Assembly (NCBI GenBank): GCA_044507115.1
Contig: JBIQJZ010000014.1
Location: 1 to 29,248, forward strand
DNA from: Chryseosolibacter sp044507115
GTDB lineage: Bacteria > Bacteroidota > Bacteroidia > Cytophagales > Cyclobacteriaceae
Direction: 5' to 3'
Length of the DNA stretch: 29,248 nucleotides
Part shown: positions 16,196 through 23,637 of the stretch, piece by piece
Layout: each line of letters starts with the position of its first letter
How positions within the stretch are numbered: position 1 is the first letter of the stretch
Position numbers and translations under genes: made by a program
The notes under the pieces: generated by a model
The model's input: only the letters and a program-made list of their open reading frames with translations
Database searches by the model: none
Told to the model about the DNA's origin: nothing

Positions 16196-16543
16196 TTAGA
16201 ATTTTAAACCACCTTCCCGGGCACCCTCGGCAAACGCCTTGATGTTGCCATGGTAGAGATATCCGTTGCGATCAAATACGATCGACTGTATTCCGGAAGC
16301 AACTGCTTTTTCGGCGAGCTTCTTACCGACATCTTTCGAATTCTCGATGCTCACGGACTTCTTACCGAGCTCCTGACTGGAAGCTGCTGCAAGGGTCACG
16401 CCCTTCACATCGTCGATGATTTGTCCGTAGATCGCTGTGTTACTTCTGAAGACTGACAATCGGGGTCTTTCGGTTGTACCGCTTATCTTCTTGCGGACAC
16501 CCTTTTTGATCCGTTCGCGTCTTTCTCTGTTCTTGCCTGCCAT
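16196..16543 (-). CDS. rplR: 50S ribosomal protein L18
   Basis: 5S rRNA-binding protein L18, 115 residues. A basic N-terminus (MAGKNRERRERIKKGVRKKI) is followed by ERPRLSVFRSNTAIYGQIIDD and the C-terminal VFDRNGYLYHGNIKAFAEGAREGGLKF, all typical. It is 40 bp downstream of rplF and 10 bp upstream of rpsE. Confidence 0.99.
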   Translation of the reverse strand: MAGKNRERRERIKKGVRKKISGTTERPRLSVFRSNTAIYGQIIDDVKGVTLAAASSQELGKKSVSIENSKDVGKKLAEKAVASGIQSIVFDRNGYLYHGNIKAFAEGAREGGLKF

Positions 16544-16583
16544 ATTACTATATGATGCTATGATCGTTAATCAAATTCTGATG

Positions 16584-17141
16584 TTACTTAGCGGCCGCCT
16601 TACCAGCTTTGCGGCGGATAAACTCACCTGTAAAGCGGATACCTTTTCCTTTGTAAGGCTCAACTTTGCGCAGCGACTTGATCTTCGCTGCGATCTGACC
16701 CAGCAACTGCTTGTCAATTCCTTCCAGAACGATAGTTGGGTTACCCCCTTTTTCCTGAGTTGCAGTCACCTTCAATTCAGGCGGAACGCTGATAAACACG
16801 TTATGTGAGTAGCCCAGCGCAAGTTCCAGGACATTAGCCTGTGCGTTAGCCTTATACCCGACCCCAACCAGCTCAAGTTGTGCCCGGAATCCCTTTGACA
16901 CACCTTCCACCATATTGGCGATCAACGAACGGTACAAGCCGTGCATTGACTTGTCGTGCTTTTCTTCGCTTGGTCTCTCAATTGTAACCTCGCCATTCTC
17001 GTTCTTCAGTACGAAGCCAGGCTCGAGTTGTTGGCTCAATTCACCCTTTGGTCCTTTCACAGTTACCACGTTCTTCTCCTTGGAGTGGCTGAGCGTGACG
17101 CCAGCGGGAATTTCTATCGGTAGCTTACCTATACGTGACAT
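16584..17141 (-). CDS. rplF: 50S ribosomal protein L6
   Basis: L6, 185 residues, near the factor-binding region of the large subunit. The start is ATG 17141 (MSRIGKLPIEIPAGVTLSHS). An in-frame ATG at 17180 would add 13 residues that overlap rpsH and are not part of the family. The duplicated L6 fold and the C-terminal KVEPYKGKGIRFTGEFIRRKAGKAA are complete. It lies 10 bp after rpsH. Confidence 0.99.
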   Translation of the reverse strand: MSRIGKLPIEIPAGVTLSHSKEKNVVTVKGPKGELSQQLEPGFVLKNENGEVTIERPSEEKHDKSMHGLYRSLIANMVEGVSKGFRAQLELVGVGYKANAQANVLELALGYSHNVFISVPPELKVTATQEKGGNPTIVLEGIDKQLLGQIAAKIKSLRKVEPYKGKGIRFTGEFIRRKAGKAAAK

Positions 17142-17151
17142 GTCTCGACAA

Positions 17152-17550
17152 TTAATAGACGTAACACAAAACTTCCCCACCTACGTTGAGCGTCCTGGCT
17201 TCCTTGTCGGTGATCACACCACGGGAAGTAGACAGGATTGCGACCCCGAGGCCGTTAAGCACTCGCGGCATTGCTGTTGCGCCAGCGTATTTTCGCAATC
17301 CCGGTGTACTTACGCGCTCGAGCTTTGTAATAGCCGATTCGCGGGTTTCGGGGTTGTATTTCAGGGCAATTTTGATCTTTCCCTGGTGATTCTCGGTTTC
17401 TTCAAACTTGTAATTCAGGATATAACCCTTGTCAAACAACACTTTGGTTATTTCCTTCTTGAGATTGGAAGCAGGAATCTCGACGACACGGTGGTTAGCC
17501 TTGATGGCGTTCCTCAACCGCGTTAAATAGTCTGCTATAGGATCAGTCAT
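17152..17550 (-). CDS. rpsH: 30S ribosomal protein S8
   Basis: S8, 132 residues, which binds helix 21 of 16S rRNA. It begins MTDPIADYLTRLRNAIKANH and ends with the signature STSRGVITDKEARTLNVGGEVLCYVY. In E. coli S8 is the regulator of the spc operon. Here it is the first gene after a 212-bp gap that contains a perfect promoter, so it can head its own transcript from rpsH onward. Confidence 0.99.
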   Translation of the reverse strand: MTDPIADYLTRLRNAIKANHRVVEIPASNLKKEITKVLFDKGYILNYKFEETENHQGKIKIALKYNPETRESAITKLERVSTPGLRKYAGATAMPRVLNGLGVAILSTSRGVITDKEARTLNVGGEVLCYVY

Positions 17551-17561
17551 TTTCTGTATTA

Positions 17562-17576
17562 CTTATTTATAATAAG
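17562..17576 (-). promoter_or_regulatory. AU-rich hairpin just upstream of the rpsH start
   Basis: CTTAT and ATAAG pair over a 5-nt loop on the minus strand, ending 11 nt before the rpsH ATG, where it could mask the ribosome-landing site. It is only 5 bp and AU-rich, so it may be fortuitous. Confidence 0.25.
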
Positions 17577-17579
17577 CAA

Positions 17580-17602
17580 GCCCGCGTTTTTCAAAACCGG
17601 GC
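17580..17602 (-). terminator. Hairpin at the predicted rpsH transcription start (possible attenuator/terminator for read-through RNA)
   Basis: On the minus strand GCCCG-GTTTT-GA-AAAAC-G-CGGGC forms a 10-bp stem with one bulged G, followed by the U-rich TTGCTTATT. The predicted start of the internal promoter lies inside the 5' arm, so only transcripts coming from rpsN would carry the complete hairpin. Terminator function is inferred. Confidence 0.45.
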
Positions 17603-17604
17603 TG

Positions 17605-17635
17605 CAAAGTTATTGAACAATTTCTATTATTCAAA
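17605..17635 (-). promoter_or_regulatory. Internal promoter between rpsN and rpsH
   Basis: On the minus strand TTTG (17635-17632), exactly 19 bp, then TAACTTTG (17612-17605) is a perfect match to the Bacteroidota promoter consensus. The predicted start is near 17600, leaving a leader of about 50 nt to the rpsH ATG. It would let rpsH and everything downstream be expressed apart from the rplC-rpsN genes. Confidence 0.75.
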
Positions 17636-17762
17636 CTGTTACCTGGTTTCGCTCCCAAAGCTGGGTCGCGACCTTGATACTCAGCAACCAATATGTTTTC
17701 CCTATCAGCTTCCCATCCGAACCGTCGTTTCCGGGGAGCGCTGCGGTGGCGATTTCGAACGC

Positions 17763-18032
17763 TTACCAGCTGGACTTCGTCACGCCGGGGATTTTGCCGT
17801 CGGATGCCATCTGGCGGAAAACGTTCCGGCAGACGCCAAATTTCCGCATATATCCACGGGGACGACCCGTCAGTTTACAGCGATTTTTCAGTCGCACCGG
17901 CGAAGCGTTGCGCGGCAGCTTGTCGAGCGCCAGATAGTCTCCTGCTTTTTTCAAAGCAGCTCTCTTAGCAGCGTGCGTGCTGACCAGCTTTTCTCTCTTC
18001 GTTTGCCTAGCGATTACAGATAATTTAGCCAT
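17763..18032 (-). CDS. rpsN: 30S ribosomal protein S14 (long, zinc-free form)
   Basis: S14, 89 residues, the long C-minus type (MAKLSVIARQTKREKLVSTHAAKRAALK...NRCKLTGRPRGYMRKFGVCRNVFRQMASDGKIPGVTKSSW). The short zinc form has about 61 residues and two CxxC motifs, which are absent here. It lies 17 bp after rplE. The 212-bp gap after it is the largest inside the ribosomal block. Confidence 0.99.
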   Translation of the reverse strand: MAKLSVIARQTKREKLVSTHAAKRAALKKAGDYLALDKLPRNASPVRLKNRCKLTGRPRGYMRKFGVCRNVFRQMASDGKIPGVTKSSW

Positions 18033-18049
18033 GCTATCAGTCTATTATT

Positions 18050-18595
18050 CTATTTTGCGAACGGCATCCCGAATTGCTTCAGGAGCTCGAAGCTTTCTTC
18101 ATCAGTTTTTGCAGTGGTGACGAACGTGATGTCCATCCCGCTGATCTTATTCACCTTGTCGATCGAAATCTCAGGGAAAATGATCTGTTCCTTCACGCCA
18201 AGGGTATAGTTACCGTGGCCGTCAAATCCGCGCGAACTCACACCGCGGAAGTCGCGTACCCGGGGCAATGCAATGTTCACCAGGCGATCCAGGAATTCGA
18301 ACATTTTGTCTCCACGCAGTGTCACGCGGACGCCGATCGGCATATTCTCGCGCAGTTTGAAGTTCGATATAGCCTTCTTCGACTTGGTCGGAACGGCCTT
18401 TTGACCGGTGATCGTAGAGATCTCCTCTGCCGCGACATCGATCAATTTCTTATCGGTCACGGCTATCCCCATACCTTTGTTAATGCAGATCTTTTGGATC
18501 TTCGGTACTTCCATGACGGATTTGTAGCTGAACTTCTCCTTAAGTGCAGGTACAATCTCCTTCGTGTATTTGTCCTTTAATCTCGGCGTTGCCAT
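18050..18595 (-). CDS. rplE: 50S ribosomal protein L5
   Basis: 5S rRNA-binding protein L5, 181 residues. Conserved segments include VPKIQKICINKGMG, ITGQKAVPTKSKKAISNFKLRENMPIGVRVTLRG, LPRVRDFRGVSSRGFDGHGNYTLGVKEQIIFPEI and GMDITFVTTAKTDEE. The ATG shares one base with the rplX stop, so translation is probably coupled. rpsN follows 17 bp later. Confidence 0.99.
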   Translation of the reverse strand: MATPRLKDKYTKEIVPALKEKFSYKSVMEVPKIQKICINKGMGIAVTDKKLIDVAAEEISTITGQKAVPTKSKKAISNFKLRENMPIGVRVTLRGDKMFEFLDRLVNIALPRVRDFRGVSSRGFDGHGNYTLGVKEQIIFPEISIDKVNKISGMDITFVTTAKTDEESFELLKQFGMPFAK

Positions 18596-18936
18596 TACTT
18601 GATAATTTCTCCGGTTTTCTTTGAATACCTCTGCAGCTTGCCCTTTTCGTTAAGCTTCCGTCCCACTCGGGTCGGCTGGCCGCTCGCGGGATCAATCAAC
18701 ATCAAATTGCTGACGTGAATCGATGCCTCTACTTTCGTGATGCCACCTTCAGGCTTGCCTGCGGAAGGCTTCGTGTGCTTGGTTATGATATTGACACCTT
18801 CCACCAATGCGCGTCTTTTCGCTGGATACACTTCCAGAACCTTGCCTTCTTTGCCTTTGTCGTCACCGGCCAGGACTTTCACTTTGTCGCCTTTCCGGAT
18901 GTGTAATTTCGGCTGTTGATTTCTTTTCCTCTCCAT
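18595..18936 (-). CDS. rplX: 50S ribosomal protein L24
   Basis: Assembly-initiator protein L24, 113 residues. The KOW motif region is LHIRKGDKVKVLAGDDKGKEGKVLEVYPAKRRALVEGVNI, followed by KHTKPSAGKPEGGITKVEASIHVSNLMLIDP. It starts 3 bp after rplN and overlaps rplE by one base. Confidence 0.99.
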   Translation of the reverse strand: MERKRNQQPKLHIRKGDKVKVLAGDDKGKEGKVLEVYPAKRRALVEGVNIITKHTKPSAGKPEGGITKVEASIHVSNLMLIDPASGQPTRVGRKLNEKGKLQRYSKKTGEIIK

Positions 18937-18939
18937 GGC

Positions 18940-19308
18940 TTAAATCACTTCAGGTGCCAATGAAACTATTTTCATGAACTGCTTCTCTCTCAGTTCGCGC
19001 GCCACGGGACCGAAAATGCGGGTACCTCTTGGCTCATCCTGCGCGTTGAGCAACACAGCAGCGTTATCTTCAAAACGGATATAAGACCCGTCCTTCCTTC
19101 TCACTTCCTTGCGGGTTCGGACGATGACCGCCCTCGAAACAGTCCCCTTCTTCACCTGGCTGGCTGGCAGGGCAGACTTAACGGTAACGACGATTTTATC
19201 ACCAACCGAGGCGTATCCCTTGCGGGTTCCACCCAGTACGTGCATACAAAGAACTTCCTTCGCCCCGCTGTTGTCGGCTACAGTAAGTCTGGATTCGGTA
19301 CGTATCAT
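18940..19308 (-). CDS. rplN: 50S ribosomal protein L14
   Basis: L14, 122 residues, at the subunit interface. The start MIRTESRLTVADNSGAKEVLCMHVLGGT and the end RELREKQFMKIVSLAPEVI are classic. In E. coli rplN is the first gene of the spc operon; here the 110-bp gap before it holds two hairpins but no consensus promoter. Confidence 0.99.
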   Translation of the reverse strand: MIRTESRLTVADNSGAKEVLCMHVLGGTRKGYASVGDKIVVTVKSALPASQVKKGTVSRAVIVRTRKEVRRKDGSYIRFEDNAAVLLNAQDEPRGTRIFGPVARELREKQFMKIVSLAPEVI

Positions 19309-19361
19309 GACGCTTTATACTTAGCTTGTTGTTACTTTATCACTGGCCTTCCCTCTTTTTT

Positions 19362-19407
19362 CAGCTCGGGCCGCGAGCTGCGGGGTGATTCGGACGTCAG
19401 GTCCGAA
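19362..19407 (-). promoter_or_regulatory. Twin hairpins in the rpsQ-rplN gap
   Basis: On the minus strand TTCGGAC-CTGAC-GTCCGAA (19407-19389) is followed 8 nt later by CAGCTCG-CGGCC-CGAGCTG (19380-19362). Both have perfect 7-bp stems and 5-nt loops. An A6 tract follows, so neither is an intrinsic terminator in the operon direction. They mark the place that equals the E. coli S10/spc border. ATCAC/GTGAT segments flanking the second hairpin could close a larger structure. Role unknown; an RNA control element is the likeliest reading. Confidence 0.6.
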
Positions 19408-19418
19408 CGGTATATCAA

Positions 19419-19673
19419 TTACTTCGCTTTCTCGAGAACTTCCACAAGCCTCCAGCGCTTATCCTTGCTCAGCGGGCGGGTTTCCATTATCCGCACTGTA
19501 TCGCCGATGCCAGCCGTGTTTTCCTCGTCATGCGCCTTAAACTTGGTTGTTCTGTTCACAAACTTGCCGTAGATCGGATGTTTTACCTTCCTGTCAACTG
19601 CAACGGTGATGGTCTTCTGCATCTTGTTGCTGATGACTTTTCCGATTCTCTCTTTACGTTCGTTCCTTTCCAT
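19419..19673 (-). CDS. rpsQ: 30S ribosomal protein S17
   Basis: S17, 84 residues, an OB-fold primary 16S rRNA binder. Motifs are RIGKVISNKMQKTITVAVDRKVKHPIYGKFV and the C-terminal DTVRIMETRPLSKDKRWRLVEVLEKA. It is 5 bp downstream of rpmC and is the last gene of the S10-operon part, before the 110-bp gap. Confidence 0.99.
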   Translation of the reverse strand: MERNERKERIGKVISNKMQKTITVAVDRKVKHPIYGKFVNRTTKFKAHDEENTAGIGDTVRIMETRPLSKDKRWRLVEVLEKAK

Positions 19674-19678
19674 AGGAA

Positions 19679-19873
19679 TTATTTTTGAAGTTCTTTAGCT
19701 CTCAGTTCCGTATTCAGTCGCGCGATCAGTCGGCGCGTTTCTTTGATCCGCATGGGATTCTCGATAGAGGAAACCTTATGAGCGAACTGGATTTTGCGCA
19801 GCGCTTCTCTTTCAGCGGAAATCTTGTCCTTCAGTTCCTGGGCGCTAAGATTCTTGATGTCAGCGTTTTTCAT
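19679..19873 (-). CDS. rpmC: 50S ribosomal protein L29
   Basis: L29, 64 residues, near the peptide exit tunnel. Two antiparallel helices: KNLSAQELKDKISAEREALRKIQFAHK and NPMRIKETRRLIARLNTELRAKE. The start overlaps the rplP stop by 4 bp (ATGA), which suggests coupled translation. Confidence 0.98.
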   Translation of the reverse strand: MKNADIKNLSAQELKDKISAEREALRKIQFAHKVSSIENPMRIKETRRLIARLNTELRAKELQK

Positions 19874-20304
19874 GCCTTGGTCGTTGTCTCTACGTAGTCT
19901 CTACGCACGGTGAATTTCGTCTTGATCGGCAACTTGCCATGAGCCAGTGCCAGTGCTTCTTTGGCGGTAGCCAAACTCACACCACCGGCTTCGAATAGAA
20001 TGGTTCCGGGTTTCACGACGGCAACCCAGTATTCCGGCGCTCCCTTACCCTTACCCATCCTTACCTCGGCAGGTTTGCGTGTAATAGGTTTATCGGGGAA
20101 AATGCGGATCCACACCTGACCTTCACGCTTCATAGCGCGCGTAACCGCGATACGAGCGGCTTCCAGCTGACGAGCTGTAATCCATCCGCCTTCAAGCGCT
20201 TTCAAAGCAAAAGATCCGAATGCTATGGAATGTCCGCGTGTTGCCAAACCTTTCACGCGGCCTTTCTGCATTTTCCTGAATTTCGTTCTCTTGGGCTGTA
20301 ACAT
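19870..20304 (-). CDS. rplP: 50S ribosomal protein L16
   Basis: L16, 144 residues, next to the peptidyl transferase centre. It begins MLQPKRTKFRKMQKGRVKGLATRG and contains RIFPDKPITRKPAEVRMGKGKGAPEYWVAVVKPGTILFEAGGV. It lies 39 bp after rpsC and overlaps rpmC by 4 bp. Confidence 0.99.
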   Translation of the reverse strand: MLQPKRTKFRKMQKGRVKGLATRGHSIAFGSFALKALEGGWITARQLEAARIAVTRAMKREGQVWIRIFPDKPITRKPAEVRMGKGKGAPEYWVAVVKPGTILFEAGGVSLATAKEALALAHGKLPIKTKFTVRRDYVETTTKA

Positions 20305-20343
20305 CGTTACCTGACTTTATTCGTTTCGCTTCTCTTCAATTTA

Positions 20344-21120
20344 CTATCCGTTCCTTCTTCCACCGCCGCCGCTGCGTCGTGCGCCGCCGCCACCGTCTCT
20401 TCTGCGAACACCGCGGTCACCGCGATCTCTTGGACCGCCGGCCTGACCCTGAGGCGCGTTGCTCACAATACCGACGTTCGGAGACAGATCGCGCTTGCCA
20501 TAGATCTCGCCTTTGAAGATCCATACCTTGATACCGATCTTTCCGTAGACAGTTTGTGCTTCGGATATTGCGTAGTCGATATCTGCGCGCAGCGTGTGCA
20601 GCGGGATCCGACCCTCTTTATATTGTTCCGTCCGGGCCATATCCGCTCCCGCGAGACGGCCGGATGTTTTTATCTTGATACCTTCAGCACCTACGCGCAT
20701 AGCCGAAGCGATAGCCTGTTTCATGGCACGCTTGTAGGAGATACGGGCTTCGATCTGCTGAGCGATCGATTCACCAACCAACTTGGCATCCAGTTCAGGA
20801 CGTTTGATCTCGAAAATGTTGATCTGAACATCCTTACCAGTGATCTGCTTCAATTCTTCCTTGATCTTGTCGACCTCGTTTCCTCCTTTACCAATCACAA
20901 CGCCGGGACGAGCAGTGTGAATAGTCAGCGTGATGCGCTTTAAGGTTCTCTCGATGACGACCTTCGCAATCCCACCTTTCGGGATACGCGCCTGAACATA
21001 TTCGCGAATCTTGTGATCTTCTACCAGTTTGTCCGAAAAGGTATTGCCACCGTACCAGTTAGAATCCCAACCGCGAACGACGCCTAACCTGAATCCAACA
21101 GGATTGATTTTTTGTCCCAT
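20344..21120 (-). CDS. rpsC: 30S ribosomal protein S3 with Gly/Arg-rich tail
   Basis: S3, 258 residues, part of the mRNA entry helicase. It begins MGQKINPVGFRLGVVRGWDSNW. The KH domain has PGVVIGKGGNEVDKIKEEL, and the C-terminal domain contains AEGIKIKTSGRLAGADMARTEQYKEGRIPLHTLRADIDYA. The last 35 or so residues are a Gly/Arg tail (RRRDGGGGARRSGGGGRRNG), likely an RNA-binding extension. It lies 4 bp after rplV. Confidence 0.99.
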   Translation of the reverse strand: MGQKINPVGFRLGVVRGWDSNWYGGNTFSDKLVEDHKIREYVQARIPKGGIAKVVIERTLKRITLTIHTARPGVVIGKGGNEVDKIKEELKQITGKDVQINIFEIKRPELDAKLVGESIAQQIEARISYKRAMKQAIASAMRVGAEGIKIKTSGRLAGADMARTEQYKEGRIPLHTLRADIDYAISEAQTVYGKIGIKVWIFKGEIYGKRDLSPNVGIVSNAPQGQAGGPRDRGDRGVRRRDGGGGARRSGGGGRRNG

Positions 21121-21124
21121 TTAT

Positions 21125-21592
21125 TTATTCCTTAGTTTCTTGTTCTTCTACTTGCGGGGCACTTGGCTTTTGCAGACTATCGAGCACAAGCGTTACATGG
21201 TTCGAGCGCTTCCGGATACGGTGCGCACGTCCCTGAGGAGCCGGCCTGAGTCTTTTCAATACGCGGCCACCATCCACCCAAATATCCTTTACGAAAAGAT
21301 CTGCTTCCTCCAGCTTCTGGTCCTGGTTCTTGATACCCCAGTTAGAGATTGCTGAAAGCAACAGCTTTTCGAGGCTGGACGCACCTACTTTTGCTTCGTG
21401 CTTCAATATGTTGAGCGCCCGGTTTACACGCTCGCCACGGATCAAATCCGCTACCAACCGCATCTTGCGCGGCGACGAAGGAATATCGGAAAGCTTGGCA
21501 GTCACCGGCCCAGTCTTGGCGGCTTCTTTCCGGGCGTCGCGCTTCTCTCTTTTTACTACAGAGCGCTTTGTCTTCTTCGCTGTATCTTCCAT
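21125..21592 (-). CDS. rplV: 50S ribosomal protein L22
   Basis: L22, 155 residues; its loop lines the exit tunnel. The core runs from about residue 33 (KLSDIPSSPRKMRLVADLIRGERVNRALNIL) to KRLRPAPQGRAHRIRKRSNHVTLVL. It has a basic N-terminal extension of about 30 residues (Lys/Arg/Ala rich) and an acidic C-terminal end (EEQETKE), both absent from the 110-residue E. coli protein. It lies 2 bp after rpsS. Confidence 0.98.
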   Translation of the reverse strand: MEDTAKKTKRSVVKREKRDARKEAAKTGPVTAKLSDIPSSPRKMRLVADLIRGERVNRALNILKHEAKVGASSLEKLLLSAISNWGIKNQDQKLEEADLFVKDIWVDGGRVLKRLRPAPQGRAHRIRKRSNHVTLVLDSLQKPSAPQVEEQETKE

Positions 21593-21594
21593 GA

Positions 21595-21873
21595 TTACCT
21601 GGCGTTATCTTTCTTATTACCGGAGTGACCGCGGAAAGTACGAGTAGGTGCAAACTCACCAAGCTTGTGGCCCACCATGTTCTCAGTCACATAAACGGGG
21701 ATGAACTTATTCCCATTGTGCACTGCGAATGTATGGCTGATCATCTCAGGAGTCACCGTCGATCTTCTCGACCATGTCTTGATCACCGATTTCTTTCCGG
21801 ACTTCTCTGCTACCTCTACTTTCTTCAGGAGGCGGAAGTCAGCGTACGGTCCTTTCTTAATCGAACGTCCCAT
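21595..21873 (-). CDS. rpsS: 30S ribosomal protein S19
   Basis: S19, 92 residues, head protein paired with S13. The sequence MGRSIKKGPYADFRLLKKVE, KTWSRRSTVTPEMISHTFAVHNGNKFIPVYVTENMVGHKLGEFAPTRTFRGH is standard. Its ATG shares one base with the rplB stop. Confidence 0.99.
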   Translation of the reverse strand: MGRSIKKGPYADFRLLKKVEVAEKSGKKSVIKTWSRRSTVTPEMISHTFAVHNGNKFIPVYVTENMVGHKLGEFAPTRTFRGHSGNKKDNAR

Positions 21874-22697
21874 TATTTTTTCCTCTTAGCTATGATTAGA
21901 CGATCTGAATACTTGTTCGGGCGACGGGTCTTCTTGCCCTTCGCGTATGTGCCGTTTCTCGATCTCGGGTGACCACCGGAAGCACGACCTTCGCCACCAC
22001 CCATCGGGTGATCGACAGGGTTCATCGCTACGGCACGCGTCCTCGGACGAATACCTCTCCAGCGGTTACGTCCCGCCTTGCCAGCACTTTCGTTCATGTG
22101 GTCAGGATTCGATGCAGCTCCGACTGTAGCCATGCATACATCCAGTACGTTGCGCATCTCGCCTGACGGCATCTTCAATGTCGCGAAGCCGCTCTCACGA
22201 GCGAGCAACTGCACAAAAGATCCGGCGCTGCGCGCAATGGCTCCGCCTTTGCCTGGTTTCAGCTCCACGTTATGAACAATCGTACCCAGCGGTATCTTAC
22301 TGAGAGGAAGCGCATTACCAACTTCGGGCGCTACGTCCGCGCCGGAAATAACCTGCTGCCCCACCTGCAAGCCCTGAGGTGCGATAATATAAGCTTTCGC
22401 CCCATCGGCGTAGAACAACAGCGCGATGCGTGCCGAGCGGGTAGGATCATACTCAATAGACTTTACTACCGCCGGAACGCCGAATTTATCACGCTTGAAG
22501 TCGATGAGCCTCAACTTCTGCTTGTGACCACCGCCGATATAGCGCATAGTCATCTTGCCATTCTTGTTCCTTCCTCCCGATTTCTTCACCGTAACCACTA
22601 AAGACTTTTCAGGTCTTGAGGCCGTAATGTCATCGAAAGATGGCGCCAGTCTGTGTCTGCTCCCAGGTGTTACCGGCTTTATTTTCTTCAACGCCAT
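21873..22697 (-). CDS. rplB: 50S ribosomal protein L2
   Basis: L2, 274 residues, needed for subunit joining and peptidyl transfer. It starts MALKKIKPVTPGSRHRLAPSFDDIT. The C-terminal NPVDHPMGGGEGRASGGHPRSR keeps the essential histidine of the DHP motif; the next residue but one is Met where E. coli has His, a change I recall from other Bacteroidota. It lies 20 bp after rplW. Confidence 0.99.
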   Translation of the reverse strand: MALKKIKPVTPGSRHRLAPSFDDITASRPEKSLVVTVKKSGGRNKNGKMTMRYIGGGHKQKLRLIDFKRDKFGVPAVVKSIEYDPTRSARIALLFYADGAKAYIIAPQGLQVGQQVISGADVAPEVGNALPLSKIPLGTIVHNVELKPGKGGAIARSAGSFVQLLARESGFATLKMPSGEMRNVLDVCMATVGAASNPDHMNESAGKAGRNRWRGIRPRTRAVAMNPVDHPMGGGEGRASGGHPRSRNGTYAKGKKTRRPNKYSDRLIIAKRKK

Positions 22698-22717
22698 TGT
22701 TCAGATATTATACTTGA

Positions 22718-23005
22718 TTATACGTTGCTATAAAAATCGATCACTTCGCCTTCCGCAAGCGTAACGATAGCTTTCTTGTAGTTGGGGCGACGGCCTGACA
22801 ACACTCCTGCTTTCGTGTAGCGCGTTTTGAACTTGCCCATAACATTCATGGTGTTCACTTTCTCGACGTTTACACCATACTGTTTCTCCACCGCCTTCTT
22901 AATATCCACCTTGTTGGCATCAGCTTCAACGATGAAGCCGTACTTGCCTTTTTCGTTCAGGGCAGAAACCTTCTCGGTAACCAATGGTTTCTTAAGGACG
23001 CTCAT
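22718..23005 (-). CDS. rplW: 50S ribosomal protein L23
   Basis: L23, 95 residues, at the exit-tunnel rim, docking site for trigger factor and SRP. It shows LKKPLVTEKVSALNEKGKYGFIVEADANKVDIKKAVEKQYGVNVEKVNTM and GRRPNYKKAIVTLAEGEVIDFY. Its start shares one base with the rplD stop. Confidence 0.98.
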   Translation of the reverse strand: MSVLKKPLVTEKVSALNEKGKYGFIVEADANKVDIKKAVEKQYGVNVEKVNTMNVMGKFKTRYTKAGVLSGRRPNYKKAIVTLAEGEVIDFYSNV

Positions 23006-23637
23006 TATTCTTTATTTAATAAGGTTTCTACTTTGCCAATCGCACTTTCAACCAGAATAACATTGTCGGCGTGCATCACATCGTACGTATTGATCTGATC
23101 TGCCGTCATCACTTTGGTATTCTGAAGGTTTCTTCCAGAGAGAATCACATTCTTGTTGACCTCGGGAAGGATAAGCAGTGTCTTTTTGTCGGCGAGGGAA
23201 AGCGCGTTGAGAAGACTGATATACTGCTTGGTCTTGATGCTGTCGAAGGTAAAGTCTTCAAGGATCGCAATCGAGTTGTCTTTTGCTTTGTACGACAACG
23301 CAGATCTGCGCGCAAGGTCCTTCACTTTCTTGTTGAGCTTGAACGAATAGTCGCGCGGAACAGGACCAAAAACACGTCCACCACCTTTGAACTGGGGGTT
23401 CTTGATATTTCCTGCACGCGCACCACCGGTACCTTTCTGCTTCTTCAGCTTCTTGCTGGAACCGGAGATTTCATTCCGCTGCTTCGATTTATGAGTGCCT
23501 TGTCTTTTATTCGCAAGTATGCTCTTGACATCCAGATAGATGGCATGATCATTCGGCTCAATTCCGAACACCGCATCAGACAGTGTTACTGTCTTGGTGG
23601 TTTTCTCACCGCTCGATTTTAATACTGCTACTTCCAT
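23005..23637 (-). CDS. rplD: 50S ribosomal protein L4
   Basis: L4, 210 residues; its long loop lines the exit tunnel (KKLKKQKGTGGARAGNIKNPQFKGGGRVFGPVPRDYSFKLNKK). In E. coli L4 represses the S10 operon through its leader. The C-terminal domain (ADQINTYDVMHADNVILVESAIGKVETLL) is normal. One-base overlaps with rplC and rplW imply coupled translation. Confidence 0.99.
   Translation of the reverse strand: MEVAVLKSSGEKTTKTVTLSDAVFGIEPNDHAIYLDVKSILANKRQGTHKSKQRNEISGSSKKLKKQKGTGGARAGNIKNPQFKGGGRVFGPVPRDYSFKLNKKVKDLARRSALSYKAKDNSIAILEDFTFDSIKTKQYISLLNALSLADKKTLLILPEVNKNVILSGRNLQNTKVMTADQINTYDVMHADNVILVESAIGKVETLLNKE

Noticed and set aside
17142..17180. Thirteen-residue N-terminal extension of L6
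   Set aside because: It overlaps the end of rpsH and is not found in L6; MSRIGKLPIEIP is the standard start.
17640..17762. tRNA or small gene in the first part of the rpsN-rpsH gap
   Set aside because: A GGTTCGGAT stretch recalls a T-loop, but no cloverleaf pairing or acceptor stem follows, and no open frame of sensible composition exists.
19362..19380. Rho-independent terminator in the rpsQ-rplN gap
   Set aside because: The stem is followed by A6, not T, in the operon direction; the T-run precedes the stem on the other strand, so it fits neither orientation.
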